Shown here: in pieces, positions 1-7,521 of the stretch
How the letters are laid out: each line of letters starts with the position of its first letter
Position numbering within the stretch: position 1 is the stretch's first letter
NCBI GenBank assembly: GCA_017993505.1
Contig: JAGOMP010000026.1
Coordinates: 1-37,423, forward strand
DNA length: 37,423 nt
Direction of reading: 5' to 3'
From: Planctomycetota bacterium
GTDB taxonomy: Bacteria; Planctomycetota; Uabimicrobiia; Uabimicrobiales; JABWCH01
Translations under genes and position numbers: made by a program
The notes under the pieces: generated by a model
The model's input: only the letters and a program-made list of their open reading frames with translations
What the model was told of the DNA's origin: nothing
Databases searched by the model: none

Positions 1-245
1 AGAGCAACCTCCCCAGAGCAACTGACAACTCCCCAGAGTAATTTTGCCTCCCCAGAGTAATTTTGCCTCCCCAGAGCAACATTTCCTCCCCAGAGCAAAT
101 CCCCAGAGCAACTCCCAAGAGCAAATCCTCCCCAGAGCAAATTACCCCAGAGCAACCTCCCCAGAGCAACATTGCCTCCCCCCAGAGTAACTCCCTAGAG
201 CAACTTTCCACCCCCAGAGCAACTTTTGCCTCCCCAAAGTAACTT
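1..245. repeat. GC-rich 11-bp motif array 1
   Basis: About 15 copies of the core CCCCAGAGCAA, or variants with AGAGTAA, CCCAAGAG or CCCTAGAG, are packed into this stretch and separated by 2-12 bases that are often CTC, TTTTGC or ATTGC. The array begins at or before the window edge, because the first bases are already a cut-off copy. All copies point the same way. Spacing is irregular and the cores are too short and too close together for CRISPR repeats. The composition is far more GC-rich than the surrounding DNA. Two further arrays of the same core occur at 1884-2153 and 36838-37232. Function unknown. Confidence 0.9.
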
Positions 246-589
246 ATGTAATTCTACGAGTTTTCGTATTCATTCATGCATTTCTACACATTTCTACGCA
301 TTTTACGCATTTTTATTTCTATTCAAGCATTCTATGTAATTCTACGCATCTTTGTTTTTATTGACGCATTAAAAAATTTCCCGCCCCAGAGCAATATTGC
401 CCCAGAGTACGATATTTAACTTTTTTTCCTGTCTTTTTATTGGAGAGATATAATGAATATGATATAATTTATAAACACTTAGCTTAATATAAATTAAAAT
501 CGAAATTTTATGTTTAAATTACATTGAGCTAAAAAAAATTTATATATTATATTTTAAACATATAATATATAAAAAATTAGGAGTTTATT
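246..589. other. Non-coding leader upstream of the metal permease
   Basis: This stretch has no gene. From 246 to 370 it carries a loose T-rich repeat in which TTCTACG and ACGCATT recur, including two copies of ATGTAATTCTACG. At 384-394 and 400-409 there are two isolated copies of the array motif, separated by a short ATATTG. From 420 onward the DNA is very AT-rich. An imperfect dyad runs from TTAGCT at 479-484 to AGCTAA at 527-532, with TAAAAT/ATTTTA pairing near its centre, so the permease transcript may be structured here. No recognised riboswitch is visible. Confidence 0.6.
440..468 (+). promoter_or_regulatory. Possible promoter of the metal permease gene
   Basis: TTGGAG at 440-445 and a perfect TATAAT at 463-468 are 17 bases apart, about 120 bases before the permease start. 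The -35 match is poor. TATAAT arises easily by chance in DNA this AT-rich, and another copy lies at 449-454. This is a weak prediction from sequence only. Confidence 0.3.
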
Positions 590-1822
590 ATGGAATTGTG
601 TATGACTTTTATCAGTGAATTTTGTAAGACATTTATTGCAATTTCTCCCTATTTGATTTTGGGTTTTTTTACTGCTGGTTTATTGTATGCATTTATTCCC
701 AACAGTTTGATTAAGAAACATTTGGGGAGTCGTGGAATTATTGGAATTTGTAAAGCTACAGTAATAGGTGTCCCATTGCCTTTATGTTCTTGTGGAGTCA
801 TTCCAGTTGCTATGTCTTTACAAAAAAATGGAGCAAGCAAAGGAGCAACAACTTCATTTTTAATTGCCACACCACAAATTGGCATAGATAGCATTATTGT
901 AACATGGAACATACTAGGCCCCTTAATGGGTATTTTCCGCCCTTTAGTAGCATTTATTAGTGGGGTTATAGGTGGTATTGCTGTTGATACATTTGCAGAA
1001 GATAACGAAGAAAAGCAACGTGTAATTATCCAAGAAACAGAAAAAAAATCTTTTTGCCAACGTTGTGTTTCTGTATTTTCCTATGGTTTTATAACATTGG
1101 CACAAGATATCGGTCGACCACTTATTGTAGGTTTGTTTATTTCAGCTGTCATTAGTGTATTGATTCCACAAAATTTTTTTGAACATGCTTTGTTGCAAGG
1201 TATTTGGGGCATGTTTGCCATGTTATGTATTTCTATTCCCATCTATGTTTGTTCCACAGGTTCTATTCCTATCGTAGCAGCTCTAATGCTAAAAGGCATT
1301 TCTCCTGGAATGGCATTAATTTTTTTAATGACAGGTCCAGCTACAAATGCTGCAACCATTGCTACAATTTGGAAAGTACAAGGAAAGCGGGTCGCCTTTA
1401 TTTATTTGGTTTCTGTTATTCTTACAGCATTAGGAAGTGGCTTATTATTAGATCAAATTTATGAATTTGTACCAACTTCTATGCAGTTTCCAACACATTC
1501 TATGGATGGAAATAATCTTTTTTATCAAATTTCTGCTATTTTTTTATTCCTTATTTTTATTTTTGGTTTTGTTTGGAATAGATTTTTAAAGAAAAAGAAA
1601 AACATAACCCAAAATGATGTATTGACTTACATTGTACAAGGGATGCATTGTAGCCATTGTGCCAATTCTGTAATAAAACTTGTGTCTTCCTTGGATGGCG
1701 TTTCTAATATACAGGTAGATTTACCCACTGGAAAAGTCATTGTTGCAGGTACTATTGTTAATGGCAATGACATTATTAAGAGTATAGAGTCCTTAGGATA
1801 TACTTGTTCAAAAAAAGAATAA
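590..1822 (+). CDS. SO_0444-type Cu/Zn efflux permease with C-terminal HMA domain
   Basis: This is an integral membrane permease of the ArsP/DUF318 permease family (PF03773), 410 aa. Several hydrophobic segments are visible, including ones near residues 15-37, 105-132, 175-195, 203-232, 265-285 and 312-330. Family-type cysteine motifs lie at 66-69 (PLCSCG) and 220-224 (VCSTG), with MTGPATN at 247-253. Residues about 345-408 form a ferredoxin-like heavy-metal-associated domain with the metal-binding GMHCSHC motif at 351-357. The combination matches the SO_0444 family proposed to export copper or zinc, and the inner membrane is the likely location. The start is supported by TTAGGAG seven bases upstream. 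It stands alone: a motif array lies on each side and no metal regulator is adjacent. Family assignment is firm, the metal is inferred. Confidence 0.85.
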   Translation: MELCMTFISEFCKTFIAISPYLILGFFTAGLLYAFIPNSLIKKHLGSRGIIGICKATVIGVPLPLCSCGVIPVAMSLQKNGASKGATTSFLIATPQIGIDSIIVTWNILGPLMGIFRPLVAFISGVIGGIAVDTFAEDNEEKQRVIIQETEKKSFCQRCVSVFSYGFITLAQDIGRPLIVGLFISAVISVLIPQNFFEHALLQGIWGMFAMLCISIPIYVCSTGSIPIVAALMLKGISPGMALIFLMTGPATNAATIATIWKVQGKRVAFIYLVSVILTALGSGLLLDQIYEFVPTSMQFPTHSMDGNNLFYQISAIFLFLIFIFGFVWNRFLKKKKNITQNDVLTYIVQGMHCSHCANSVIKLVSSLDGVSNIQVDLPTGKVIVAGTIVNGNDIIKSIESLGYTCSKKE

Positions 1823-1883
1823 TTGTATGAAAATTTTTTTTATGTACCTACTACACACCATAGAAGTTGCCTTTTATTCTGAG

Positions 1884-2153
1884 CAAGTAATTGACCCTCA
1901 CCAGAGCAAATTAACTCCCCAGAGCAAATACACAGAGCAAATTAACTCCCCAGAGCAAAATAAGCCGCACGCATATTCCCTCCCCAGAGCAACTTCGCCC
2001 CAGAGCAAATCCCCAGAGCAAATTAACTCCCCAGAGCAACTCCTCCCCAGAGCATCTCCCCAGAGCAAAATAAGCCGCACGCATATTCCCTCCCCAGAGC
2101 AACTTCGCCCCAGAGCATCTCCCCAGAGTAAAGGCAAAGTACTTACTCTGGGG
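1884..2153. repeat. GC-rich 11-bp motif array 2
   Basis: About 13 forward copies of the CCCCAGAGCAA core (variants end in CATC or TAAAG) fill the gap between the convergent permease and nucleotidyltransferase genes. A 62-bp segment is duplicated exactly at 1946-2007 and 2056-2117, a 110-bp period, so the array has grown partly by larger tandem duplication. The last forward copy (2121-2131) is followed by one inverted copy (2143-2153). Open frames of 80-160 codons across the array arise because the motif contains no stop in some frames. They have no plausible start signal and I do not treat them as genes. Confidence 0.9.
2121..2153. terminator. Hairpin made from two inverted array motifs
   Basis: CCCCAGAGTAA at 2121-2131 and its exact complement TTACTCTGGGG at 2143-2153 form an 11-bp stem around an 11-base loop. 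It lies downstream of both flanking genes, which converge on it. There is no clean T-run directly after the stem on either strand, so a terminator role is inferred from position. On the plus strand a much weaker ATTGT/ACAAT stem at 2176-2190 with eight Ts after it may add termination. Confidence 0.5.
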
Positions 2154-2204
2154 AAGAAAGAGAGAAAGAAAAATTATTGTCAAATACAATTTTTTTTATC
2201 AATC

Positions 2205-3044
2205 TCACAAGTTATTATCTGCATTTTTATTATCTGCATTTTTGATTTGTGGATAGAGTGTGTCAAGAACATATTGATATTCTGTAGCAAAGTCTACTTC
2301 CATGAATAAGTAGTCTTTAGGTAGGGTAATGGCTTTGATTTTATCTAGTTGCATGAGGCGTTGTGTGAGTTCTTCGTGTTCTGTTCCTTGACGAGCAGGT
2401 CCATATCCTTTGTAGGCTGGTGTGTTTTTTTGTTCTTTAGGATTACCAAGTAGCCAATCTGTAATTTCATGGACAAGAGTATGGTCTTTAGGAGCATAGT
2501 GGATAATACCAGTTGCTTCTCCTAAGCAAGGGCGATTTCCTACAAGGCTGGGTGTAAGTCCTTTTGCTTGATAAAAGGGACGGTTGTTATGACCGTAAAC
2601 AAGGACTTCTTCAGAATCTTGTTGTACATTAGGAGAAATAAGGATACTACTTTCTTCTGTTATATTTTGGATTAAATAGTCTATGACTCTTTGTTCATAA
2701 ATAATGTCACCATCTAAAAGTAGCATGTGGTTTTTGTTGTCTAAAGGTTGAAAAGAGGAATTGATAGCATATTGAAAACTATGTAAACTTCCAGATTTAC
2801 TGATATCTGGGGCGGTGTTTTCAACAATAGTTATGTCTGTATCTTGAAGTGCTTCATATATATATTGTTTTTTATAGCTGACTACAACTGCAATTGAAGA
2901 GACTCCAGCTTTTTTTAAGCATTGAATTTGTCGTTCTAGGAAACTCGGTTGATGGTTGCCTAATGGCAACATAGATTTGGGCAAATCTTTGTTTAAGGAG
3001 TGAATTCGACTTCCTAGTCCTGCTGCTAAGATAACTGCTTTCAT
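2205..3044 (-). CDS. Sugar-phosphate/choline-type nucleotidyltransferase
   Basis: This protein has the NTP-transferase (GT-A-like) fold and joins a nucleoside triphosphate to a phosphorylated small molecule, supplying an activated precursor for surface polymers. The N-terminus MKAVILAAGLGSR and the LPKSMLP segment (21-27) form the nucleotide-binding signature. LLLDGD at 108-113 supplies the metal-binding aspartates. Length from this start is 279 aa. The ATG at 3044 is chosen because the family begins at MKAVILAAG. An in-frame TTG at 3059 would add five residues and overlap the TGA of meaB. The two genes are therefore read together, meaB first. The C-terminal tail contains a small duplication (NADNKNADNN). 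The substrate cannot be told; LicC-like and RmlA-like enzymes are both possible. Confidence 0.8.
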   Translation of the reverse strand: MKAVILAAGLGSRIHSLNKDLPKSMLPLGNHQPSFLERQIQCLKKAGVSSIAVVVSYKKQYIYEALQDTDITIVENTAPDISKSGSLHSFQYAINSSFQPLDNKNHMLLLDGDIIYEQRVIDYLIQNITEESSILISPNVQQDSEEVLVYGHNNRPFYQAKGLTPSLVGNRPCLGEATGIIHYAPKDHTLVHEITDWLLGNPKEQKNTPAYKGYGPARQGTEHEELTQRLMQLDKIKAITLPKDYLFMEVDFATEYQYVLDTLYPQIKNADNKNADNNL

Positions 3045-3055
3045 ATTGATTTCTT

Positions 3056-4051
3056 TCAAAATTTGTTTTTCTGTTGTATAAACTGTTCGATTAGATAGTA
3101 CGCTGCATTGCTAGGTGATTTTTCGTTTTGAGCAATAGATTTTTCAATGATTTGTACTTGTTTTTGATTTTCTGGATTTCCATAAAACATGTTCATGAGC
3201 TTTTCTTGGATAAGTTCGTGCATCCAGGAACAATTTTGTTGTGTTCGATTTTTTTCTATATCTGTTATATTTTTGAAAAATTCTTGCACAACATTCCAAG
3301 CTATTTCTAGTCCTTGTTTTTCTAATGCACTACATGTATGCACTGGAGGTGTCCATTTTGGATTGCGTGGGTTGAAAAAATGAAGGACATTTTGTATTTG
3401 ATGTGCTGTGAGTTCAGCAAATGGTTTTTGTTCACCATCTGCTTTATTGACTAGGAAACAATCTCCAATTTCCATAATGCCACGTTTGATTCCTTGAAGT
3501 TCATCGCCTGCATTAGGAAGTAAAAGAACAAATAAAAAATCTACCATAGAAGCAACTGTAGCTTCAGATTGTCCTACGCCCACTGTTTCTATGAGAATAG
3601 TATCAAACCCTGCTGCTTCACATAATAGAATAGTTTCTCTTGTTTTTCGAGCAACGCCACCTAGAATTCCACCAGAAGGAGAAGGACGAATAAAAACATC
3701 ATTTCTCCTTGATAATTCTAGCATGCGTGTTTTATCTCCTAAAATACTTCCTCCAGATCGTTGGCTACTGGGATCAATAGCTAAAATGGCGATTTTTCGA
3801 CCTTGTTCGACAATATATTGTCCCCATGATTCAATAAAAGAACTTTTACCTACACCTGGCACTCCAGTAAAGCCGATTCGGTATGATTTTCCAGTATAGG
3901 GAAGCAACATTTCTATGAGTTTTTGAGCTGTTAGAAAATCTTCTATACGAGAACTTTCTACTAATGAAATAGCTTTTGCTAGCATTCTTCTATGATTTTG
4001 AAGCACTCCTTGGTAAAGTTCTTCTAAGTTATATTGTTTCATTGTATTCAT
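3056..4051 (-). CDS. MeaB/ArgK-family GTPase (methylmalonyl-CoA mutase chaperone)
   Basis: This is a G3E-class P-loop GTPase of 331 aa, the normal family length. The Walker A motif GVPGVGKS is at 63-70, the family stretch AIDPSSQRSGGSILGDKTRM at 91-110, ETVGVGQSE at 155-163 and the guanine-recognition NKAD at 202-205. Characterised members protect and reload the B12 enzyme methylmalonyl-CoA mutase or its relatives. No mutase is encoded in this window, so the client is elsewhere or is another B12 enzyme. A B12-binding-type radical SAM protein is encoded about 6 kb away, but a link is speculation. The ribosome-binding site is weak (AGAAAAG), and a second in-frame ATG lies three codons inside. 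The gene ends against the nucleotidyltransferase start. Confidence 0.92.
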   Translation of the reverse strand: MNTMKQYNLEELYQGVLQNHRRMLAKAISLVESSRIEDFLTAQKLIEMLLPYTGKSYRIGFTGVPGVGKSSFIESWGQYIVEQGRKIAILAIDPSSQRSGGSILGDKTRMLELSRRNDVFIRPSPSGGILGGVARKTRETILLCEAAGFDTILIETVGVGQSEATVASMVDFLFVLLLPNAGDELQGIKRGIMEIGDCFLVNKADGEQKPFAELTAHQIQNVLHFFNPRNPKWTPPVHTCSALEKQGLEIAWNVVQEFFKNITDIEKNRTQQNCSWMHELIQEKLMNMFYGNPENQKQVQIIEKSIAQNEKSPSNAAYYLIEQFIQQKNKF

Positions 4052-4148
4052 TGTATTCTTTTCTAATTTTGAAAATGATTGTACAAAAAACGAAAAATAA
4101 ATAGTGCCTAATTTTTATAAATTTGTCTCTTGTCAACTAACCACGAAA

Positions 4149-4290
4149 GATCATGGTCTGTAACTACACATTTATAGTAACAATCTGACTTTTCGATCTT
4201 CATTCGTAGTTACAAATTTATAAATTCCTCCCAATCCTTATTTGATCACTCATAGCTATAGATTTATAAGCTATTTCCACTTCCTAAATG
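4149..4290. repeat. Degenerate ~47-bp triplicate repeat
   Basis: Three diverged units begin with GATC at 4149, 4195 and 4244. Each continues through a GTAACTAC-, GTAGTTAC- or AGCTATA-like stretch into ATTTATA. Within units one and two, TGTAACTAC (4159-4167) and GTAGTTACA (4206-4214) are also exact inverted repeats. The block lies between the meaB start and the trkA stop, so it could hold the meaB promoter or trkA transcript end structure. Nothing more can be assigned. Confidence 0.5.
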
Positions 4291-4328
4291 CATTGGATTT
4301 CCATATATAAAAAACAAAAGATTTTTAT

Positions 4329-5672
4329 TTATGAATCGAATAATTTTTTCACTATATTTAAAGATTCTGGATTTGCTCGTACTAGTACTGAAGCAATATC
4401 ATGTAGTTGAAATTGCGTATTTCCGTGAGGAATTTCTGCTTTATTATCTCTTGTTAGAGACACAATGAGTGTATCTTTTGGAATGTCAATTTCTTTTAAT
4501 GTTTTTCCAATTAACTTATTATTCTCTGTAATAAGAAATTCAATGATTTGTGTACTGCCATCAAAGATGGAATGAACAGCTTTTGTATTGCCTTTTCTAA
4601 CAATTTGTAAAATTTTATCAATGACACTAAGTTTTGGACTAATAATGGCATCTAAACCTAGGCGATTAGCGATTTTTAAATAGTTACTATTTACAACAAG
4701 TCCCATTGTTCTTTGAATTCCAATGGCTTTTGCATAAATAGATGTAAGAATATTTAATTCTTGATTATTGGTCGTAGTGATCATTAAATCGTAATTTTCC
4801 AATCGTTCTTCTTGAAATATAGTTTCATCTGTAATATCTGCTGTTAATACAAGAGCATTTGGAAATTCTTCTTTAATATATTTGCATACTTTTGGATCTT
4901 TGTCAATTAAAGTCACTTGTTTCTTTTTCTTTAACATGTAATATATGATTTCTTTCCCAATTTTATTACCGCCTACAATGATAATTTTTTTCAATTGTTT
5001 TTTAGGACGCCCTTCTAATGTAAAAATGTCATCTAAAGTTTTTTCATCTGCAATAAGATAGATTAAATCATTATCTTCCACAACAGTACTTCCATTAGGA
5101 ATAATGAGTTGTCCTTCTCGAATAATTCCAATAATGAGAAAGTCTTTTTCTAATGTTTGTTTAATTTCCCAAACTGTTTTATCATAAAAGTAACTATCTT
5201 CTGAAACATGGATATTTCGAATTTGAAAATCTGCATTTTCAAATTCATGGATATCGCTAGTTGCACCATGTTTAATAGTGTTGATAATAGTTTGAACAGC
5301 TTCTATTTCTGGATTAACTACATAATCAATTCCTAAATTTTGAACAACTTTTGGATTTTGATACTCTAAATTTCGAATGCGTGCAATCTTTATACATTTG
5401 GGAAATTCGCTGGTGACAATGGAGCATAAAATCATATTGATTTCATCAGATTCTGTGACGCTGATAAAAAAATCAGCATCTTGCACTCCAGCTTGTCGCA
5501 ATATTTTTATATCAGTTCCTGATTCATTGATGGTTGTGCAATCAAGATGTTTTTCAATTTGTTTATAACGCTCTCGATTTTTTTCAATAATAACTACATC
5601 GTGACCATCAGTGATGAGTTGACATGCAATTTCAAATCCCACAACTCCTGCACCTACAATGATTGTTTTCAT
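4329..5672 (-). CDS. Trk system potassium uptake regulatory protein TrkA
   Basis: TrkA is the cytoplasmic NAD(H)-binding gating ring of the Trk/Ktr potassium channel. The protein is 447 aa and shows the usual duplicated layout: an RCK N-domain starting MKTIIVGAGVVGFEIA, an RCK C-domain around 140-220, a second Rossmann half from about 228 (KKIIIVGGNKIGKEII) and a second C-domain ending at 447. The acidic residue ending strand two, which favours NAD, is present in each half (VVIIEKN and VTLIDKD). The start has AAGAAG upstream. The membrane partner TrkH/TrkG is not in the window; the neighbouring divergent transporter is a sodium:solute symporter and not a substitute for it. Identification is firm. 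Confidence 0.93.
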   Translation of the reverse strand: MKTIIVGAGVVGFEIACQLITDGHDVVIIEKNRERYKQIEKHLDCTTINESGTDIKILRQAGVQDADFFISVTESDEINMILCSIVTSEFPKCIKIARIRNLEYQNPKVVQNLGIDYVVNPEIEAVQTIINTIKHGATSDIHEFENADFQIRNIHVSEDSYFYDKTVWEIKQTLEKDFLIIGIIREGQLIIPNGSTVVEDNDLIYLIADEKTLDDIFTLEGRPKKQLKKIIIVGGNKIGKEIIYYMLKKKKQVTLIDKDPKVCKYIKEEFPNALVLTADITDETIFQEERLENYDLMITTTNNQELNILTSIYAKAIGIQRTMGLVVNSNYLKIANRLGLDAIISPKLSVIDKILQIVRKGNTKAVHSIFDGSTQIIEFLITENNKLIGKTLKEIDIPKDTLIVSLTRDNKAEIPHGNTQFQLHDIASVLVRANPESLNIVKKLFDS

Positions 5673-6013
5673 GATGACATCTTCTTTTTATTAAATATAA
5701 ATTTTAAAAAATAGCTATTGTATATAGCAATTTTTATATCAATTTTAAATGTCTCTATGTCTTGTTTTATTCCTTATTTTATTTATGTTATATTATACAA
5801 TGAAGTGATTTTTTTGCACGCAAAAAAGGTGATAAGATACTTTTATGTTGTCTTATTTATATATTTCCTTTTATGAAGTCTGATTCTTGACAACTTTATA
5901 GAATAATCATATAATACGAAAATTGAAAAATATAAGATACAAATATGTATGTTCTATAAATAGTAAAGGAAATGAAAAATATAATATGTAAATTTTTTTA
6001 ATTTGAGGGATGC
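5673..6013. promoter_or_regulatory. Divergent intergenic region trkA / symporter, with palindrome
   Basis: This 341-base AT-rich spacer contains the start regions of two divergent genes. Its clearest element is the 18-base dyad TTTTTTGCACGCAAAAAA at 5810-5827, with arms of eight bases and a two-base centre. That is too tight for a good RNA hairpin but suitable as a protein-binding operator. TATTATAC at 5791-5798 could be part of a promoter. The symporter start is marked by GAGGGA at 6005-6010. No gene is present. Confidence 0.4.
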
Positions 6014-7324
6014 ATGGTTATTATATTAATTATATATGGACTTATTTTAATAGGAATTGGAATTTACGATTATTTTCATGTAAATTCTTTTAAAGATTAT
6101 ATAGCAGCAGGCAAAAAAAGAAGCTTTTTCCCAGTTTATATGTCTCTTATGGCAACGATGATTGGAGCGTCTGTTACAATAGGAATGATAGATAAAGTTC
6201 AGACTATCGGGATTTACGGAATCTGGTGGTTTATTGTAGCAGGCATAGGTTTATTTTTACAATCAAAATTGCTTTCTCAAAAAGTCTGGGATTTAGACGC
6301 AATGACTTTGGCAGATGTTGCAGAAAAAGTGATAGGGAAACAAGGACGCCTTTTAATTGCTAGTATCATTGTATTGGCTTGGATGGGAATTATTGCTGCA
6401 CAATTCCTTGCATTAACAAAATTGTTAGCTTTTATATTGCAATGCGAAGTCAGCAATAAGTTACTTATTATGGTTGCTTATTTTATTATTGGTTATATTA
6501 TTATTGGCGGACAAATTTCTGTAGTTCGATCTGATACTATTAACTGTGTTATTATTTTTGTAGGTTTTATCATCACATTTTTTTATTTATACTTTTTTCA
6601 AGACAATTTTTCTAAAATTTTTCAAGATATACCAGAAAAATCATTCACTACTCTTGATTTTATTTATCAATTTTTTATTGTAGGTAGCACATATTTTTTA
6701 GGCCCAGATGTACTTTCTAGAAATTTAATTTCAAAAAATGCTAAAACTGCTAAAAATGTAGCTTTTTGGTCGAGCATTACGTTTTTTCTTTTTGGTACTA
6801 TCATTGTTAGTATTGGACTCTGGGGAAAAACATTCCTAACTCCTCAGGCAAATATGCTCATATACATGTTAGAACATTCTTTTCCTATTGTACTCTCTGC
6901 TTTATTGTCTTTTGCTTTATTAGCTACCATACTTTCTTCTGTAGATACATGTTTAATCAATATGTCTTCTATTTTTGTACATGATATACTTGGTTCTAAA
7001 AAAATTATACATCTTCGAATTTCTGTTGCTATTTTTGGAACTATATCTTTATGTATTGCAATTTTTCAACAAGACATTATTAGTTTATTGATCAATACAT
7101 ATTCTTGCTATTCTCCTGGAATTGTTTGTCCTCTTTTTATTGCGATTGTATGTCATAAAAAAAATGATATCCATAAAAAGATTTGGTTATTTAGTATTTT
7201 CATTGGTAGTGTTTTAGGATTTGCTTCTGTTTATCTACATCAACCGATTCTAGCACTTATAGGAATGGCTTTATCTGCTATTTTTGGTATTGCATCTTTT
7301 TATAATCGCCCTAAATTGTCATAA
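6014..7324 (+). CDS. Sodium:solute symporter (SSS) family transporter
   Basis: This inner-membrane secondary transporter has 436 aa and about twelve hydrophobic segments. It fits the SSS family (proline, pantothenate and sugar symporters) by the N-terminal half with the GASVTIG-type stretch after the first loop, by FLGPDVLSRNLISK in the middle, and by ATILSSVDTCLINMSS in the later helix, where related proteins carry conserved serines of the sodium site. It is somewhat shorter than the usual 480-550 aa. The ribosome-binding site GAGGGA lies close to the ATG. It is transcribed alone and ends at tandem hairpins. The substrate cannot be predicted from sequence. Confidence 0.85.
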   Translation: MVIILIIYGLILIGIGIYDYFHVNSFKDYIAAGKKRSFFPVYMSLMATMIGASVTIGMIDKVQTIGIYGIWWFIVAGIGLFLQSKLLSQKVWDLDAMTLADVAEKVIGKQGRLLIASIIVLAWMGIIAAQFLALTKLLAFILQCEVSNKLLIMVAYFIIGYIIIGGQISVVRSDTINCVIIFVGFIITFFYLYFFQDNFSKIFQDIPEKSFTTLDFIYQFFIVGSTYFLGPDVLSRNLISKNAKTAKNVAFWSSITFFLFGTIIVSIGLWGKTFLTPQANMLIYMLEHSFPIVLSALLSFALLATILSSVDTCLINMSSIFVHDILGSKKIIHLRISVAIFGTISLCIAIFQQDIISLLINTYSCYSPGIVCPLFIAIVCHKKNDIHKKIWLFSIFIGSVLGFASVYLHQPILALIGMALSAIFGIASFYNRPKLS

Positions 7325-7437
7325 AAGCTATTTTTATCACATTAAATAACAATAGATGTTATAACAAATAGGCATTATGTTTTTATAATAATAAATTTTA
7401 TAAAAAAAAGCTTTATGTTGCCCTAATAGGTTAAATA

Positions 7438-7473
7438 AAACAAGAGGCATTATGTTTGTAATGCCTCTTGTTT
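7438..7473. terminator. Bidirectional terminator hairpin 1
   Basis: A perfect 15-bp stem (7438-7452 with 7459-7473) closes the loop TGTTTG, with the core GAGGCATTA pairing with TAATGCCTC. T-rich sequence follows on both strands (TTTCATTT on plus, TTTTATTT on minus). It sits between the 3' ends of the symporter and purine nucleoside phosphorylase genes, as expected for a shared terminator. Confidence 0.85.
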
Positions 7474-7488
7474 CATTTAAAATTGACG

Positions 7489-7512
7489 GAGGCGTTATGT
7501 TTGTAACGCCTC
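7489..7512. terminator. Bidirectional terminator hairpin 2, covarying copy
   Basis: This is a tandem copy of the previous hairpin with the same loop TGTTTG. The stem reads GAGGCGTTA paired with TAACGCCTC, so one A-T pair of hairpin 1 is a G-C pair here, changed on both sides. The sequence CTTGTTTCATTTAAA follows both hairpins. It lies ten bases beyond the stop of the phosphorylase gene. Confidence 0.8.
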
Positions 7513-7521
7513 TTGTTTCAT

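Noticed and set aside
1..245. Array 1 as a CRISPR array
   Set aside because: Cores are 11 bases, gaps are only 2-12 bases and partly repeated themselves, and the core varies. This does not fit repeat-spacer structure.
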